Source: JBKEHD01 sp046710445 (GTDB taxonomy: Bacteria; Pseudomonadota; Alphaproteobacteria; Rickettsiales; Midichloriaceae). From it: a stretch of 5,514 nt of DNA. Location: NCBI GenBank assembly GCA_046710445.1, contig JBKEHD010000044.1, positions 1 to 5,514 of the forward strand, read 5' to 3'. The notes beneath the pieces were generated by a model, which had not been told where the DNA came from, made no database searches, and saw only the letters and a program-made list of their open reading frames with translations. The first letter of the stretch is position 1; each line of letters starts with the position of its first letter. A program made the position numbers and the translations under genes. Positions 5,466 through 5,514 of this stretch are shown in pieces.

Positions 5466-5514
5466 ATGAAAAATTTCCTAACCATAGAACAGAAAAATGA
5501 GTTGCTCAATCAAC
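5466..5514 (+). CDS. Truncated frame at window edge, possible IS630-type transposase N-terminus
   Basis: Only 16 codons are visible: MKNFLTIEQKNELLNQ. The start ATG at 5466 has GAGGAG at 5451-5456 (9-nt spacing) and AAGGA immediately before it, one of the best ribosome-binding sites in the window. The ATG at 5458 runs into a stop after three codons (MKE), so 5466 is preferred. The pattern 'FLT-x-EQ-x-x-EL-x-x-Q' resembles the beginning of the helix-turn-helix region of IS630-family transposases as I remember them, which are common in Rickettsiales and relatives. With so few residues this is a tentative family guess; another small gene is possible. Confidence 0.45.
   Translation, partial: MKNFLTIEQKNELLNQ

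Noticed and set aside
5458..5469. ATG at 5458 as the start of the last gene
   Set aside because: The frame stops after MKE; the ATG at 5466 opens the longer frame with good Shine-Dalgarno spacing.

Overview
This 5.5 kb window is AT-rich (A/T-ending codons, lysine- and asparagine-rich proteins) and looks like a piece of an alphaproteobacterial chromosome, most likely a Rickettsiales-type or similar intracellular lineage that still carries flagellar genes. This rests on the alphaproteobacterial form of BamE (closing with an LGNIGKY-like motif), the Ffh sequence, the low GC and the FliK/FlgD pair. The genus cannot be named from the sequence alone. All supported genes lie on the plus strand.

Left part (1-957): an unrecognised 249-residue protein with an acidic C-terminal third ends at 785. 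It is followed by a conspicuous G/C hairpin (801-822) and an otherwise empty leader before ffh.

Middle (958-3445): a tightly packed run of ffh (SRP GTPase), bamE (outer-membrane assembly lipoprotein, start overlapping the ffh stop by ATGA) and a short OmpR-type winged-helix regulator with a degenerate receiver (2 nt after bamE). The bamE frame carries a 28-residue basic N-terminal segment that looks like a separate alphaproteobacterial microprotein fused in frame. The first two genes serve membrane and envelope biogenesis. The third sits beside flagellar genes and could be a flagellar regulator of the FtcR/Rem type.

Right part (3446-5380): a flagellar hook module, fliK (hook-length control) then flgD (hook cap). 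A near-perfect sigma-54 promoter (TTGGCATGCATTTTGCTA, 3446-3463) precedes fliK. A textbook sigma-70 promoter (TTGACA, 18 nt, TATAAT; 4605-4634) is embedded in the last codons of fliK, directly upstream of flgD. The two hook genes may therefore be wired to different sigma factors. FliK carries four tandem octapeptide repeats in its N-terminal half.

Right edge (5381-5514): after flgD the flagellar run appears to stop. A strong Shine-Dalgarno sequence leads into a truncated frame starting MKNFLTIEQKNELLNQ, which resembles the N-terminus of IS630-type transposases. The most interesting points are the two promoter types on adjacent hook genes, the composite bamE frame, and the orphan degenerate-receiver regulator next to fliK.
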